Shown: positions 1-9,265, counted from the first letter of the stretch. The stretch: DNA of 64,000 nucleotides from Streptomyces griseoviridis (GCA_014649155.1 BMSM01000017.1:80749-144748); one strand, 5' to 3'. Notes: a model not told the origin generated them from the sequence alone. Numbers and translations are program-made.

Positions 1-1377
1 ACCGTACCGGCCGCCTGGAGATCCCTGGTCGGCACCGACGCGGACTGGGGCCACTCCACGGTCCCGCAGACCGGCCTGAACGGGCGGACCATCGCCTACC
101 CGCGCGGGAGGCTGCTGGGCGGAAGCAGCGGCATCAACGCCATGATGCACCTGCGCGGGCACCGTGCCGCCATCGACCTCTGGGAGAAAGAGGGCGCCGA
201 GGGCTGGGGTTTCGACGACCTGCTCCCGTATTACCGCCGCACCGAGCACACCGAGGGCCGCGACACCGCCGTCCGGGGGACCGACGGGCCGATGCGCCCG
301 CGGCCGGCGGCCCCGCCGCACCCGGCCGCCCAGGCCTGCTTCGAAGCCTTCCGCACGCGTGGCTTCCCGGTCGCGGACGACCTCAACGCCCCCGAGGCGG
401 AAGGGGTCACCTGGACGGAACTGACCGTGGTCGACGGAGCCCGCCAGTCGGCCGCGGACGCCTACCTGCGGCCGTTCCTCGACCGCGGCAACCTGACGGT
501 GGTCACCGAGGCGGTGGCCCAGAGCCTCGTCTTCTCCGGAAACCGCTGCACCGGTGTGCGCTATCTGCGCGACGGCGTCCCGCTCATCGCACGGGCCGAC
601 GTCGAGGTCATCCTCAGCGCTGGCGCGGTCGGAAGCCCCCACCTGATGATGCTGTCCGGGCTGGGTCCCGCCGCGCACCTGCGCGGGCACGGCATCGACG
701 TGGTGGCCGACCTGCCCGGCGTCGGGGCCAACCTGTCCGACCACCCGCTCGGGCTCGCCTTCTTCTCGGCCGGCCGTGACATGCCCACCGGTCAGAACAA
801 CCACATCGAGGTCGTCGGCGTCACCCGCACCGACCCCTCGCTCGCCTACCCCGACGTGCAGCTGTTCTTCATGGATGTCGCACTGGCGCTGCCGGGAGGC
901 CAGGGTTACGCCCTCGGGTTCAGCGCGACAGCCCCCCACAGCCGCGGCTCCGTCACGCTGCTCTCGGCCGACCCGTCCGTCGCCCCGGCGATCGACCCCG
1001 GTCTGCTGTCCGACGAACGCGACCTGGAGACGATGCTCACTGCCCTCCTCATGGCGCGGGACATCAACAGCGCCGCACCCATGGACCCCTGGCGCGGGCA
1101 GGAGGCGATCCCCGGCCGCTCGCTGGACGACCCCGGCCGGCTGCGGACCTTCCTCAGGGAGCGGGGAGCCACCACCTACTTCCACCCGGTGGGCACCTGC
1201 AGGATGGGCAGCGCCGAGACGGCGGTGACCGACACCCGGCTGCGGGTCCACGGGGTGGAGGGGCTGCGCGTGGTGGACGCCTCCGTCATGCCCTCGATCC
1301 CCGCCGCCAACCCCAACCCCACCGTCCTGGCCGTGGCGGAACGGGCGGCGGAGATGATCCGGGCCCAGCACGGCTGA
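1..1377 (+). CDS. GMC-family FAD oxidoreductase (choline/alcohol dehydrogenase-like), 5' truncated by window edge
   Basis: The reading frame is open from base 1, so the N-terminal dinucleotide-binding GxGxxG segment lies outside the window. An internal ATG at 142 is not the start, because the GMC signature PRGRLLGGSSGIN lies just before it. The C-terminal part carries the family's active-site His block (YFHPVGTCRMG) and the Asn block (NPNPT) near the end, plus the loop SDERDLETML. GMC enzymes oxidise alcohols, choline or sugars with FAD. The substrate cannot be told from the sequence. The gene ends at a TGA and converges on a LysR gene 53 bases away. Confidence 0.93.
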   Translation, partial: TVPAAWRSLVGTDADWGHSTVPQTGLNGRTIAYPRGRLLGGSSGINAMMHLRGHRAAIDLWEKEGAEGWGFDDLLPYYRRTEHTEGRDTAVRGTDGPMRPRPAAPPHPAAQACFEAFRTRGFPVADDLNAPEAEGVTWTELTVVDGARQSAADAYLRPFLDRGNLTVVTEAVAQSLVFSGNRCTGVRYLRDGVPLIARADVEVILSAGAVGSPHLMMLSGLGPAAHLRGHGIDVVADLPGVGANLSDHPLGLAFFSAGRDMPTGQNNHIEVVGVTRTDPSLAYPDVQLFFMDVALALPGGQGYALGFSATAPHSRGSVTLLSADPSVAPAIDPGLLSDERDLETMLTALLMARDINSAAPMDPWRGQEAIPGRSLDDPGRLRTFLRERGATTYFHPVGTCRMGSAETAVTDTRLRVHGVEGLRVVDASVMPSIPAANPNPTVLAVAERAAEMIRAQHG

Positions 1378-1430
1378 GCGCCGCGCCGCCGCCGTCCGGC
1401 GCGTGCCGGATACCGGACCGTGACCTGGTG

Positions 1431-2414
1431 CTACGCGCTGCGGTGCGCGTGCGCCGGCAGGGGACGGGGCGCCGACCAGATGTCGGGGCGTGCGCCGGTC
1501 AGGGCCACCGCGGCGGACCGGCAGGCGGCGACGAACGCGGTGACCGCGGGGGAGCGGTCCGTCTGGCGCCACACCACGCTCATACGGGCGGACAGCCCCC
1601 TCAGGGGTACGAACGCCAGCTCCGGAGAGGCACTCAGCCGCAGGGAACGGGGAACCGCCGAACAGCCCAGTCCGCTGGCCACCAGGTCGAGGACGGCCGC
1701 GGGCGAGGTGGGCACCGGGTCGAGTTCCGTACGGGCGGCCTCCGCCGCGTCCCGGAGCAGGGTCCAGCAGTGGCGTCGCTCCCGTACGGGAAACAGCAGC
1801 GGCTCGTCGGCCAGGGCGGACACGGTCACCTGCGGGGTCGCGGCCAGGGAGTGGCGCGCGGCGAAGATCGCGTCCACGGGCTCTTCCACCAGCGCCTCGC
1901 CCGCGAAGGCGGCGTGGCCCGGCCGGCCCCAGGTGAGTACGGCGTCCACCCGGCGCTGGGCCAGGGCGCCCGTCTGCTCCTCGTCGACGAGGTCGATCAC
2001 CGCGATCTGCGGCTGTTCGGGGCCGCCGCGGTCACCGCGGAACCGGCGGATGGCTTCGGAGAGCAGGCCCCCCGCGGGGCTCGGCAGCGGAGCCGCGACG
2101 GTCAGGGTGGAACGGGACCGGCCGGTGTACGTCCGGGCGGTGCGCACAAGGTGGGAGCTGAGGGCCAGTACGCCCTCCGCCTCCGGCCGGATCAGACGCC
2201 CGACCTCGGTCAGCAGCACGCCGTGCGGGGTGCGGTGGAACAACTGGACGCCCAGGGCGCGTTCGAGCTGCTGCACATGACGGCTCAGCGAGGGCTGGCC
2301 GATCGACAACCGGGCCGCGGCGCGCCCGAAGTGACGCTCGCGGGCCACGGCCAGGAAGGCGCGCAGCCATCGGGGGTCCAGATCCGCGTAGGGCTTTTGT
2401 TCGGCCGTGGCCAT
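1431..2414 (-). CDS. LysR-family transcriptional regulator
   Basis: A 327-residue protein with a winged helix-turn-helix at about residues 12-70 (LRAFLAVARERHFGRAAA, then QPSLSRHVQQLE) followed by a LysR substrate-binding domain. I chose the ATG at 2414 because GAGG sits five bases upstream; a second in-frame ATG lies five codons earlier at 2429. The frame stays open far upstream, but only as a shadow of neighbouring genes. It is divergent from nothing: the damaged hydrolase gene upstream runs on the same strand. It may control that gene, the alcohol dehydrogenase or the convergent GMC oxidoreductase, which is inference from position only. Confidence 0.88.
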   Translation of the reverse strand: MATAEQKPYADLDPRWLRAFLAVARERHFGRAAARLSIGQPSLSRHVQQLERALGVQLFHRTPHGVLLTEVGRLIRPEAEGVLALSSHLVRTARTYTGRSRSTLTVAAPLPSPAGGLLSEAIRRFRGDRGGPEQPQIAVIDLVDEEQTGALAQRRVDAVLTWGRPGHAAFAGEALVEEPVDAIFAARHSLAATPQVTVSALADEPLLFPVRERRHCWTLLRDAAEAARTELDPVPTSPAAVLDLVASGLGCSAVPRSLRLSASPELAFVPLRGLSARMSVVWRQTDRSPAVTAFVAACRSAAVALTGARPDIWSAPRPLPAHAHRSA

Positions 2415-2542
2415 GAGAACCTCGTGCATGGTGAAGTGGCGTGGGTGGACGGGGGCCGCGGCGGACGGACCGCCGCCGCGGCCGGCGGACGTCGGGGTAC
2501 CGCGCGGGGAGGGGAGACCAGGCCCGCGCGCGGCGGCCGGGA

Positions 2543-3400
2543 TCAGGGCAGGAACCGACTGACCTCGTGGGCGAAGTCCTCCGGGTGCCGGCAGGGGAAG
2601 CCGTGTCCCGCGTCGCTGGGGAGGATCACCTTTGCGTTGGGCGGCCGCTGGGACATCGCGTAGGCCGGGTAGGAGTGGATCATGACGCCGTGGGCGCCGT
2701 GGGCGCCGTTGGCGACCAGGGCGACCAGGGCGGGCAGGGTGAACTCCTCCTGACGCTCCCCGAATCCCTTGAAGGTGCCGATCGTCTGCGACTGGCCGCG
2801 CACCGCGTCGGGTCCGATCACGGCGCCGGACGTCTTCAGCCGATGGCCGAGCCGGCGGAGCGATGCCAGGCCGGCGGCCCGTGCCTCCTCCGCCTCGGGG
2901 AAGAGGAGGTGGAGGAAGGTTCCGTCGTCGTTGACCGGCTTGCCCACGGTCTGCCGGCCACGGGTCGGGGGTGCCGGGAGGCAGGGCGCTCCGCCGGCGG
3001 AGCTGCCGGCGACCATGAGCCGGGGCACCCGGCCGGGGGCGGCGAGCGCGACGCCCTGCGCGACGGTGCCGCCCAGCGACCGGCCCAGCACGTCGAGTCC
3101 GGTCAGCTCGAGGGAGCGGATGAAGGCCAGTGACCCCTCGGCCATTTCCTCGATGGCGCCGACCGGGGTGCCGGTCGAGGCGGTCAGGCCGTGGCTGTCG
3201 AAGACAACGACCTCGCGCTCGGCGGCCGGCAGGTCCGGCAGCTTGGGGTCCCAGTGGTCCATGGTGCCCCGCGGCCGCGGGTGGGTGACGAGAGGGGTGG
3301 TCCCGGCGCGGCCGGAGCGGCGGTAGGCGAAGCGCTCGCCCCCCGGTCCGCCGGTATGACGGGTCTCGGCCGGGCCGGCGAGGCAGGGGGATGCGGACAC
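2543..3400 (-). CDS. alpha/beta hydrolase, probably catalytically impaired paralogue
   Basis: A 285-residue alpha/beta hydrolase starting at GTG 3400 with AGGAG six bases upstream. It is clearly a paralogue of the hydrolase at 25061-25897: shared runs include GGERFAYRRSGRAGT, DVLGRSLGG and DAGHGF. The nucleophile elbow GRSLGG and the C-terminal His (DAGHG) are present. The acid position is not: where the paralogue reads NGAHDVMIH, this protein reads NGAHGAHGVMIH. The Asp has become Gly and a 9-base repeat has been duplicated beside it. A second 9-base duplication gives ALVALVA. The oxyanion-side motif FDNRG is FDSHG here. It is probably inactive or changed in function. Confidence 0.8.
   Translation of the reverse strand: MSASPCLAGPAETRHTGGPGGERFAYRRSGRAGTTPLVTHPRPRGTMDHWDPKLPDLPAAEREVVVFDSHGLTASTGTPVGAIEEMAEGSLAFIRSLELTGLDVLGRSLGGTVAQGVALAAPGRVPRLMVAGSSAGGAPCLPAPPTRGRQTVGKPVNDDGTFLHLLFPEAEEARAAGLASLRRLGHRLKTSGAVIGPDAVRGQSQTIGTFKGFGERQEEFTLPALVALVANGAHGAHGVMIHSYPAYAMSQRPPNAKVILPSDAGHGFPCRHPEDFAHEVSRFLP
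2690..2725. repeat. tandem 9-base repeats inside a hydrolase gene
   Basis: Two perfect copies of GTGGGCGCC (2690-2698 and 2699-2707) are followed by two related 9-base units (2708-2716, 2717-2725). They encode the extra Gly-Ala-His and Leu-Val-Ala triplets that distinguish this hydrolase from its paralogue at 25061-25897. Replication slippage is the likely origin. Confidence 0.8.
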
Positions 3401-3531
3401 GGGTGACTCCTGGTTCGTCCGGGCGGCCGTCCGCTGGGCAACGGACGGCCCGGAGAGGCGGGTTCTGCTGTGGTGGTGCCGGGGGTGGGGAGGGAGGAGC
3501 GCCGTACCCCGGGGAGGGCGTCGCGAGGGGG

Positions 3532-4551
3532 TCAGGTGGTGAGGACCATGCGGAAGCGGGCGCCACCGCGCATCATCCGGTCGTACGCCGACGCGGCGTC
3601 GAGGAGCGGTGCCTGCTCGACCATGGGCGCCACGTCGTGGGCCTCCGCGAAGGCCAGGTTCCGCTCGTTGGCGGCCGGGGTGCCCGTGAGGGAACCGAGC
3701 ACCTGGACGCCCTTGAAGACCAGCTGGTACGGGGTCACCGAGATCGGTTCCTCGGAGACGCCCACGACCACCAGCCTGCCTCCGTGGGCGAGCCCGTCGA
3801 GCAGTGGGCTCATGTCGCCGGCCGCCGCGGTGGCCAGCGCCAGCCGGGCACCGCCCAGCTGGGTCAGCCGTGCCGCGGTGCCGCCGCTCGTGCTGTCCAC
3901 GTAGTGGTGCGCCCCGAGCCGCAGAGCCAGGTCCTCCTTGCCGGCGCCGCGTGCGACGGCCACCACCCGCAGGGCGAGGCCGCGGGCGTACTGCACCGCG
4001 AGATGCCCCAGGCCACCGATCCCCTGGACGGCGACGAGATCGCCGGGGAGTGCTCCGCCGGGCGTCAGCGCGTTCTGCGTCAGGGCGTTGTAGACCGTGA
4101 AGCCGGCGCACAGCAGCGGGGCGACCCGCAGGGCACTCATGGTCTCGGGCACCGACACCAGGCCCGTCTGGCGGACGTACATGGCCTCTGCGTAACCGCC
4201 GTCGACATGGACGCCGGTGTACGGCTGGTCGGCGCAGCCGACGAAGTCGCCGGCCCGGCAGGGGCCGCACATCCCGCAGTGCCCGCCGAGGAAGCCGACC
4301 CCGACCCGGTCCCCGATCTCCCACCCGGTGACCCCGTCCCCCAGGGCGTCGATGCGACCGACCGCCTCGTGGCCGGGCACCCGGCCCGGCTCGTCGGAGC
4401 CGTGCGGACGGACGGCCACCGAATCGCTGTGGCAGATGCCGCAGGCCTCGACTCGGATACGGACCCGGCCCGGTGCCGGCGGGACCAGTTCACGTTCGGT
4501 GGGGCGGAGGCCGCCGTCCGGGGCGACCTCGACGGCGCGGTACGTGGCCAT
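3532..4551 (-). CDS. zinc-dependent alcohol dehydrogenase (MDR superfamily)
   Basis: A 339-residue medium-chain dehydrogenase. The catalytic zinc ligand region is CGICHSDS near residue 39 with GHE near 65. The structural zinc cysteines are in GGHCGMCGPCRAGDFVGC, near residues 95-112. The NAD(P) fold is at GIGGLGHLAVQYA. The start is ATG 4551 with GGAG seven bases upstream. The family oxidises primary alcohols or reduces aldehydes. A paralogue with the same architecture and length lies at 38149-39168. The gene precedes the damaged hydrolase on the same strand with a 131-base gap, so the two may be co-transcribed. Confidence 0.92.
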   Translation of the reverse strand: MATYRAVEVAPDGGLRPTERELVPPAPGRVRIRVEACGICHSDSVAVRPHGSDEPGRVPGHEAVGRIDALGDGVTGWEIGDRVGVGFLGGHCGMCGPCRAGDFVGCADQPYTGVHVDGGYAEAMYVRQTGLVSVPETMSALRVAPLLCAGFTVYNALTQNALTPGGALPGDLVAVQGIGGLGHLAVQYARGLALRVVAVARGAGKEDLALRLGAHHYVDSTSGGTAARLTQLGGARLALATAAAGDMSPLLDGLAHGGRLVVVGVSEEPISVTPYQLVFKGVQVLGSLTGTPAANERNLAFAEAHDVAPMVEQAPLLDAASAYDRMMRGGARFRMVLTT

Positions 4552-4771
4552 GGCTGAACTCCGTGCTTCCAGGGACTCTTCGTCGGCGACCGGGCGGTGG
4601 TGACGCACCGGGAGGGTCGGCGGTGGGCGCCGTCCGGAACGGACCGTGTGGTACGCCGAGCGGACCGCAGACTCATGGCCGGCCCACGTCACCAGCATCG
4701 CGGGCCGTTGTGGAATGTTTGTGGCCTCGTTCTTGCCCCCCCGGCGCGGGGGGCCGGAGGCGGTGGCGCCT

Positions 4772-5020
4772 TCAGGACGCGTAGCCCTCCACCTGGGACA
4801 CCGGCCTGACTCGCGCCTCGTCCGGGCCCTGCCCGAACTCCGCCTTGGCCCGACGCTGCCGCAACAGGTCCCAGCGCCGGTCGAGTTCGCGTTCCAGGGC
4901 ACCGAGCCGCTGGTGCTCCTCGGTCATGTCGGTCACGCCGGCCCGCAGGGACTCCCGCAGTCGTTGTTCGGCGGCGACCATCTCCGAGATCCTGCTCAGG
5001 ATCTGCTGTTCGCGCTCCAT
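4772..5020 (-). CDS. DUF2630 family small protein
   Basis: An 82-residue, highly charged, helical protein of the DUF2630 family, with the conserved core LERELDRRWDLLRQRRAK and a tail ending EGYAS. The start is ATG 5020 with GAGG eight bases upstream. A second family member lies at 63581-63826 beside dps and the presumed zwf gene. No catalytic residues are visible and the function is unknown. Its location between an MBL hydrolase gene and an alcohol dehydrogenase gene, all on one strand, fits a loose operon. Confidence 0.85.
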   Translation of the reverse strand: MEREQQILSRISEMVAAEQRLRESLRAGVTDMTEEHQRLGALERELDRRWDLLRQRRAKAEFGQGPDEARVRPVSQVEGYAS

Positions 5021-5117
5021 GCGTGTGTCCTCGGCTGCTGGAGACTTCGACTGGATGTGTGCCTGTCCGGGAGTGTCGTCCCGGAGGCGATCCGCAGCGG
5101 GGACGGCCCCGCGGACG

Positions 5118-5882
5118 TCACCCGCCGGCCCGTTCACGGGCCTGGGCGACGGCCTCCTGCACCGAGCCGTGGTGCACGGGGCCGTGCCCCGGCAGGACGA
5201 CGTCAGCGTCGACCCCTTCGAGCACGGACAGGGATTCGAGGGCCCGGTCACGGTCGGTGTGGAACATGCCGGGCAGCAGCTGAGGGCCCCCGCCCCGAGC
5301 CGTGGGGTGGGCGGTGACCAGCGCGTCGCCGCTGACCAGTATGCCGCTGCCGGGCAGGTGGTAGGCGCTGTGACCGAGGGTGTGGCCCGGTGTGTGGACC
5401 GGTACCGGGCCGCCCGGCAGGTCCAGCGGCCCCGGAGCGGGGAAGGGCCGGGGGTCGGCGACCGGAACGTGCGCGGTTCCGCCCGCCCTGATGGCGTGCA
5501 CGGCCCAGGGCAGCACTCCGGGGCGCCACACCCGCGCGAGCACCTGGCCGACGGACACCTGGTGCAGGAAGTCGCGCCGGGCGTGCGGCACTTCCTCCTC
5601 GTGCATCAGTACGGGTGTCCCGTGGGCGGACCGCAGGCGCTCGGCCGCCCCCAGGTGGTCGTTGTGGGCGTGGGTGATCAGGACGGCGCGCACGTCGCCC
5701 GGGTTCACGCCGACGGCTGCCAGCGAGGCGAGCAACCGGCCGTGGTCGCCCGGGTAACCGGTGTCGATCAGGGTCACGTCGGCACCGTCCTTGACGATGA
5801 CCCAGTTGGTGTTGCTCCCCGAGACCAGATACACGTCGTCGTGGAGGCGGACGATGTCGTCGTCACGCAGAGCGTCTTGCAT
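5118..5882 (-). CDS. MBL-fold metallo-hydrolase
   Basis: A 254-residue metallo-beta-lactamase-fold protein. The metal motif THAHNDHLGA lies near residues 74-83, with a further His in HTPGHTLGH near 160-168, the metal-bridging Asp in SGDALV and a late His in LPGHGPVHHG. The start is ATG 5882, preceded by AGAGGAA at seven bases. The fold serves many hydrolases (lactonases, glyoxalase II-like, sulfatases), so the substrate is unknown. A decayed copy lies at 26070-26695. The gene stands before DUF2630 on the same strand. Confidence 0.9.
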   Translation of the reverse strand: MQDALRDDDIVRLHDDVYLVSGSNTNWVIVKDGADVTLIDTGYPGDHGRLLASLAAVGVNPGDVRAVLITHAHNDHLGAAERLRSAHGTPVLMHEEEVPHARRDFLHQVSVGQVLARVWRPGVLPWAVHAIRAGGTAHVPVADPRPFPAPGPLDLPGGPVPVHTPGHTLGHSAYHLPGSGILVSGDALVTAHPTARGGGPQLLPGMFHTDRDRALESLSVLEGVDADVVLPGHGPVHHGSVQEAVAQARERAGG

Positions 5883-6670
5883 AGGTGTTTCCTCTCGGTG
5901 CAGGGCACCGCACGTCAGTGGGGTTCTCCCGGCCACTGAGCCGGGGGCAGGCTGACAACCTCCCCTGGGAGAGCCGTACATCAACGGTAACGGTAACCGA
6001 GACACATGTGTGCCTACGTGCGCTGCTCGGTGTTTCTGCGACGGGGCACCGTGGAACACCTCACCCCCGCGGAGCGAGGGCCAGGACTGATGCACCGAAC
6101 GCGCTCGTCCCGTAGGGCAGCGGGGCGCGCCCCAGGCCCCGGCGTACCGGACCAGGTGGAGCACCGCCTTACCCGCGGAGACCGCCTCGCGGGTCGAATA
6201 GCCTGCGGCCAGGGCGAATGGGCCGCCGTCGAGTCGTTCACGCCGCGACGGCGCCGAGTTCCTCGGGGCGGTCGTCCATCTCAGGGAAGGGCATTGCCAT
6301 GGCAAAAGCATGCCTTCGTGCGAACGATCCGGTCCAAGCTCTACCCCACTCGCCCGACTCCGGGCGGGGAGAAGGGAGCCGTTCGGAGCCGGGAATACGT
6401 CGGACGAGGACCGGGGGAGGCGCAAAGCCGTCCCAGGAGGCGGCTCGGGAGCGTGGTAGGGTTCGCAGCGCTCCGCAGCCGACCGCTCGGCGCGCGGCGA
6501 CTGCCGTCGGCTGCACGTCAGTTCTCTTCCTATATCCTCCGCATTCGGCCTGGCCCGTCCGTGTGCCACCACGGCGACATTACCGCCGGCCGGCCTGCGG
6601 AATGAGTTCCTGGTCGCAACCGGTGAAGGTGTGCGGTGTCGTCCCATCCGTAGGAGGCGGATCAATTCTG
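5883..6670. other. 788-base intergenic region with no recognisable gene
   Basis: Between the divergent MBL and thioesterase genes. No reading frame here resembles a known protein. Near 5980 the sequence contains AACGGT twice in tandem followed by AACC, and near 6001 a GAGACACATGTGTG element resembling others in the window. The part from 6480 to 6670 is less GC-rich than its surroundings and probably holds the thioesterase promoter. Confidence 0.4.
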
Positions 6671-7117
6671 ATGTCGAATACCTACTGCAAGTCCTACGAG
6701 GTCCGTTGGGACGATGCGGACTTCAACGGTCATCTGCGGAATACGCGGTACCTGGAGTACGCGAGTAATACCCGTCTCCATTTCCTCATGGAACTGGGCT
6801 GGGACGCCCGTGCCCTGCAGAAGGAAGGCATCGCCGCGGTACTCCTCGGCGAGGAGGCGGCCTATCTGAACGAGGTCTTCCTCGCCGAGCGCGTCACCGT
6901 CTCGTGCGAGGTCATCGGGCTCAGCGAGGACGGTGCGCGCTGGCGCACCCGGCACACCGTGACCCGCGAGAACGGGGGCAGGGCCGCCGTCGTGCACTGC
7001 CTGGGCGCGTGGCTCGGCGTCCGCGAGCGCAGGATCACCCCGCCCCCGGCCGGGCTGCGGGCCGTCTTCGAGGAAGCCCGGGCGGAGGACTGGGAGGTCA
7101 TCGGCGGCGCGGCCTGA
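6671..7117 (+). CDS. acyl-CoA thioesterase, hotdog fold (4HBT/YbgC-like)
   Basis: A 148-residue single hotdog-domain protein. The conserved helix-start motif is RWDDADFNGHLRNTRYLEY (about residues 11-29), corresponding to the D-x-N-x-H-N-x-Y catalytic signature of 4HBT thioesterases, which hydrolyse acyl-CoA or acyl-carrier thioesters. I chose ATG 6671. A strong AGGAGG ends 13 bases upstream, which is long spacing; ATT at 6665 is the only nearer unusual alternative. It is followed at a distance by a convergent hydrolase gene and has no obvious pathway partners. Confidence 0.88.
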   Translation: MSNTYCKSYEVRWDDADFNGHLRNTRYLEYASNTRLHFLMELGWDARALQKEGIAAVLLGEEAAYLNEVFLAERVTVSCEVIGLSEDGARWRTRHTVTRENGGRAAVVHCLGAWLGVRERRITPPPAGLRAVFEEARAEDWEVIGGAA

Positions 7118-7194
7118 CCCTGTCCGCCGGCGGTGGGACGGGGCGCCACCGCCCGGGCCGAGCCCGCGTCCGCGGCTGATGCGGACGACAGGCC

Positions 7195-8070
7195 CTACCG
7201 GCCCGAGGCGGGCGTCTGCCGGAGGCCGTCCCAGAACCGCGTCAGCTCCGCCGCCGTGCGGGCGGCCCGTTCCACGTGCGGCGAGTGCCGGGTGTCCGTC
7301 ATCACGGTGTGCCGGGCGCCCAGCCGGTGGGCCGTGTCCGCCAGCAGGTCCGGCGCCCAGGTGTCGTCCTGGTCGCCGTACAGCATGTGTGTGGGCAGCT
7401 CCGTCAGTGCCGCGAGCTGTGCGGTCCGGTCCGGCTCGCCGAGCAACTCCCGTCCGGCGACCAGCAGGTGGATGGGGTTGGTGCGCAGCCAGCGTGCGCG
7501 CTGGACCTCCAACTCCGGCTCCGACGCCGTCGACGGACGCAGCTTCCGCATCGCCTCCCAGACCTGTTCCATCGTCATGGTGGCGAGCGCCCCGGTGAGC
7601 AGCTCGATCTGGAGCCGCCGCCCCTCACCGACGTGTCCAGGCCCGGAGGACAGCAGCGTCAGGGACAGGAAGGGCCGAGCGTTCCTCAGGACCGCCGCCC
7701 GGGCGACCTGCCCGCCCATGGAGTGTCCCACCAGATGCACACGTGTGCCGATGGCCTCCGCCTGGGCCAGGACATCCGCGGCGAGGGCGTCGTACCGGTA
7801 GGCCGCCTCGTCGGCGGGACCGGCGGTCTCGTCCTGTCCGCGGCCGTCGACCGCGACGGCACGGTAACCGGCGTCCCGCAGGTACGGCAGCAGAGCGAGG
7901 AAGTCGTCCTTGCCCTTGGTGTAGCCGGGCAACAGCATCGCGGTGCCGCGCACTTCCGCCGCGGGGGCGCTCTCCAGCGCGGCGAAGTTCCCGCGTGGGG
8001 TCCGCAGGGTGGTCCGCAGGACGGTCGGCGGGGTGTGACGGGACACTGTGACAGGGGGATCATCGAACAC
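7195..8070 (-). CDS. alpha/beta hydrolase
   Basis: An alpha/beta hydrolase of about 291 residues. It has a nucleophile elbow (GHSMGGQVA), an oxyanion-side strand LLPGYTKGKDD, the acid in YGDQDDTWAP, and the final His in DTRHSPHVE. The start is uncertain. GTG 8070 has no Shine-Dalgarno site, but TATGCT lies six bases before it, which would fit a leaderless transcript; ATG 8139 gives 23 more residues. The protein lacks a signal peptide. It converges with the thioesterase gene and is divergent from the next hydrolase. Substrate unknown. Confidence 0.85.
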   Translation of the reverse strand: MFDDPPVTVSRHTPPTVLRTTLRTPRGNFAALESAPAAEVRGTAMLLPGYTKGKDDFLALLPYLRDAGYRAVAVDGRGQDETAGPADEAAYRYDALAADVLAQAEAIGTRVHLVGHSMGGQVARAAVLRNARPFLSLTLLSSGPGHVGEGRRLQIELLTGALATMTMEQVWEAMRKLRPSTASEPELEVQRARWLRTNPIHLLVAGRELLGEPDRTAQLAALTELPTHMLYGDQDDTWAPDLLADTAHRLGARHTVMTDTRHSPHVERAARTAAELTRFWDGLRQTPASGR

Positions 8071-8431
8071 ATCAGCAGCATAGTTCCCGAGAAACGTTGG
8101 TCGGCCGGGGCGTCGGCTCGGGTGTCTCAGCCGGAACATCTTCGCCGCCCGGCGGCGGTGCCAGAGAATGCCCCTGCGAACGGCGTGGGCGACCGCTGGC
8201 GAGCGGGCACGCAGCTTCAGCCGGGCGACCCTACCGTGCGGCGCCCTCTTGGCCGTCCGTTCCGAGCGAGAAGTACCGGGTCGTCGCGGCCCCGGCGGCT
8301 CGTAGGTGACGCGGCCAGGTTCCTGGCCGACGTACGGTCAAATGGCTGATGGCCGGGGTGGACCCGCCGGTCACACTCGACGCGTCCGCGTGACCGAGAA
8401 CTCCGCCCGCACGCCTGCCGAAGGAACCCAG
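8071..8431. other. divergent intergenic region between two hydrolase genes
   Basis: No gene is seen. It contains the weaker copy of the recurrent bipartite promoter motif (8336-8377) driving the rightward hydrolase, and a possible leaderless -10 (TATGCT) for the leftward one. Confidence 0.5.
8336..8377 (+). promoter_or_regulatory. recurrent bipartite promoter motif, weaker copy
   Basis: GGTC-AAAT-GGC-T-GAT followed by CACACT at positions 37-42 of the motif frame. Two bases differ from the AGTC-N4-GAC-N-GAT consensus, but the spacing to the -10-like hexamer is exact. It lies 96 bases before the hydrolase start at 8432. Confidence 0.45.
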
Positions 8432-9265
8432 ATGTACATCGATGTGCCGAACCGAGTAGTACACGCCGCCAATGGAGTCAGCTACGCCTACCGGCGGTAC
8501 GGCCCCTCCAACCGGCCTCCCCTCGTGCTGCTCCAGCACTTCCGCGGCACCTTGGAGAGCTGGGACCCCGCGCTCGTCGACCTCCTGGCCGCCCGGCGCG
8601 ACGTCATCACGTTCGACAACACGGGCATCGGCCTGAGCACCGGCCGCACCCCCAGAACCGTCCGGGAGATGGCCGTCGACGCCCTCAGCTTCCTGACCGC
8701 GCTCGGGCTGGAACGGGTGGACCTGCTGGGGCACTCGATGGGCGGCTTCGTGGCCCAGGAAATCGCCCTGATCCGCCCCGGTCTCCTGCGCCGGCTGGTG
8801 CTCGCCGCCACCGCCCCGCGCGGTGCCGCGGGCACCCACGGCTGGAGCGACGACATCGTCGCCCACGTCCACTCCGACCACCTCGGCGTCCAGGGCTACC
8901 TGTACACCTTCTTCAACCACACCGAGACCAGCCAGCGCAGTGGCCTGGAGTTCTTCGGCCGCTACATCGAGCGTACCCGCGACCGCGACCTGCCCGTCAG
9001 CAGGGAGGCCCGGGAAGCACAGTACGAAGCCGTGGTCGAGTGGGGCATTCCCGATCACGACGCGCTGCAGCGGCTGCGGGCGATCCACCGGCCGGTGCTG
9101 GTGACCGGCGGTGACAGCGACCTGGTCACACCCCCTCACCTTTCACACGTGCTCACAGGTATGCTCCCGAAGGCCCACGTACACATCTATCCTGATTCCG
9201 GGCACGGGTTTCTCTTCCAGCACCACAAGGACTTCGCCGCAGAGGTTCTGGAGTTCCTGGACTGA
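8432..9265 (+). CDS. alpha/beta hydrolase
   Basis: A 277-residue alpha/beta hydrolase starting at ATG 8432 with AAGGA seven bases upstream. The triad is complete: Ser in LLGHSMGGFVAQ (about residue 97), Asp in TGGDSDLVTP and His in DSGHGFLFQH. The strand motif FDNTGIGLSTG is typical of the same subfamily as the proteins at 2543-3400 and 25061-25897. Its N-terminus (MYIDVPN) also matches a decayed fragment at 57408. It is followed after 105 bases by a LAL regulator gene on the same strand, so the two may be co-transcribed. Substrate unknown. Confidence 0.9.
   Translation: MYIDVPNRVVHAANGVSYAYRRYGPSNRPPLVLLQHFRGTLESWDPALVDLLAARRDVITFDNTGIGLSTGRTPRTVREMAVDALSFLTALGLERVDLLGHSMGGFVAQEIALIRPGLLRRLVLAATAPRGAAGTHGWSDDIVAHVHSDHLGVQGYLYTFFNHTETSQRSGLEFFGRYIERTRDRDLPVSREAREAQYEAVVEWGIPDHDALQRLRAIHRPVLVTGGDSDLVTPPHLSHVLTGMLPKAHVHIYPDSGHGFLFQHHKDFAAEVLEFLD

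Noticed and set aside
1428..2663. Long plus-strand frame opposite the LysR gene
   Set aside because: It is a high-GC shadow: no homology, no ribosome-binding site, and the minus frame carries a complete LysR protein.
5980..5996. Tandem AACGGT as a possible operator copy of the bipartite motif
   Set aside because: The GAT and hexamer spacing do not fit on either strand. It is noted only as a feature of the intergenic region.
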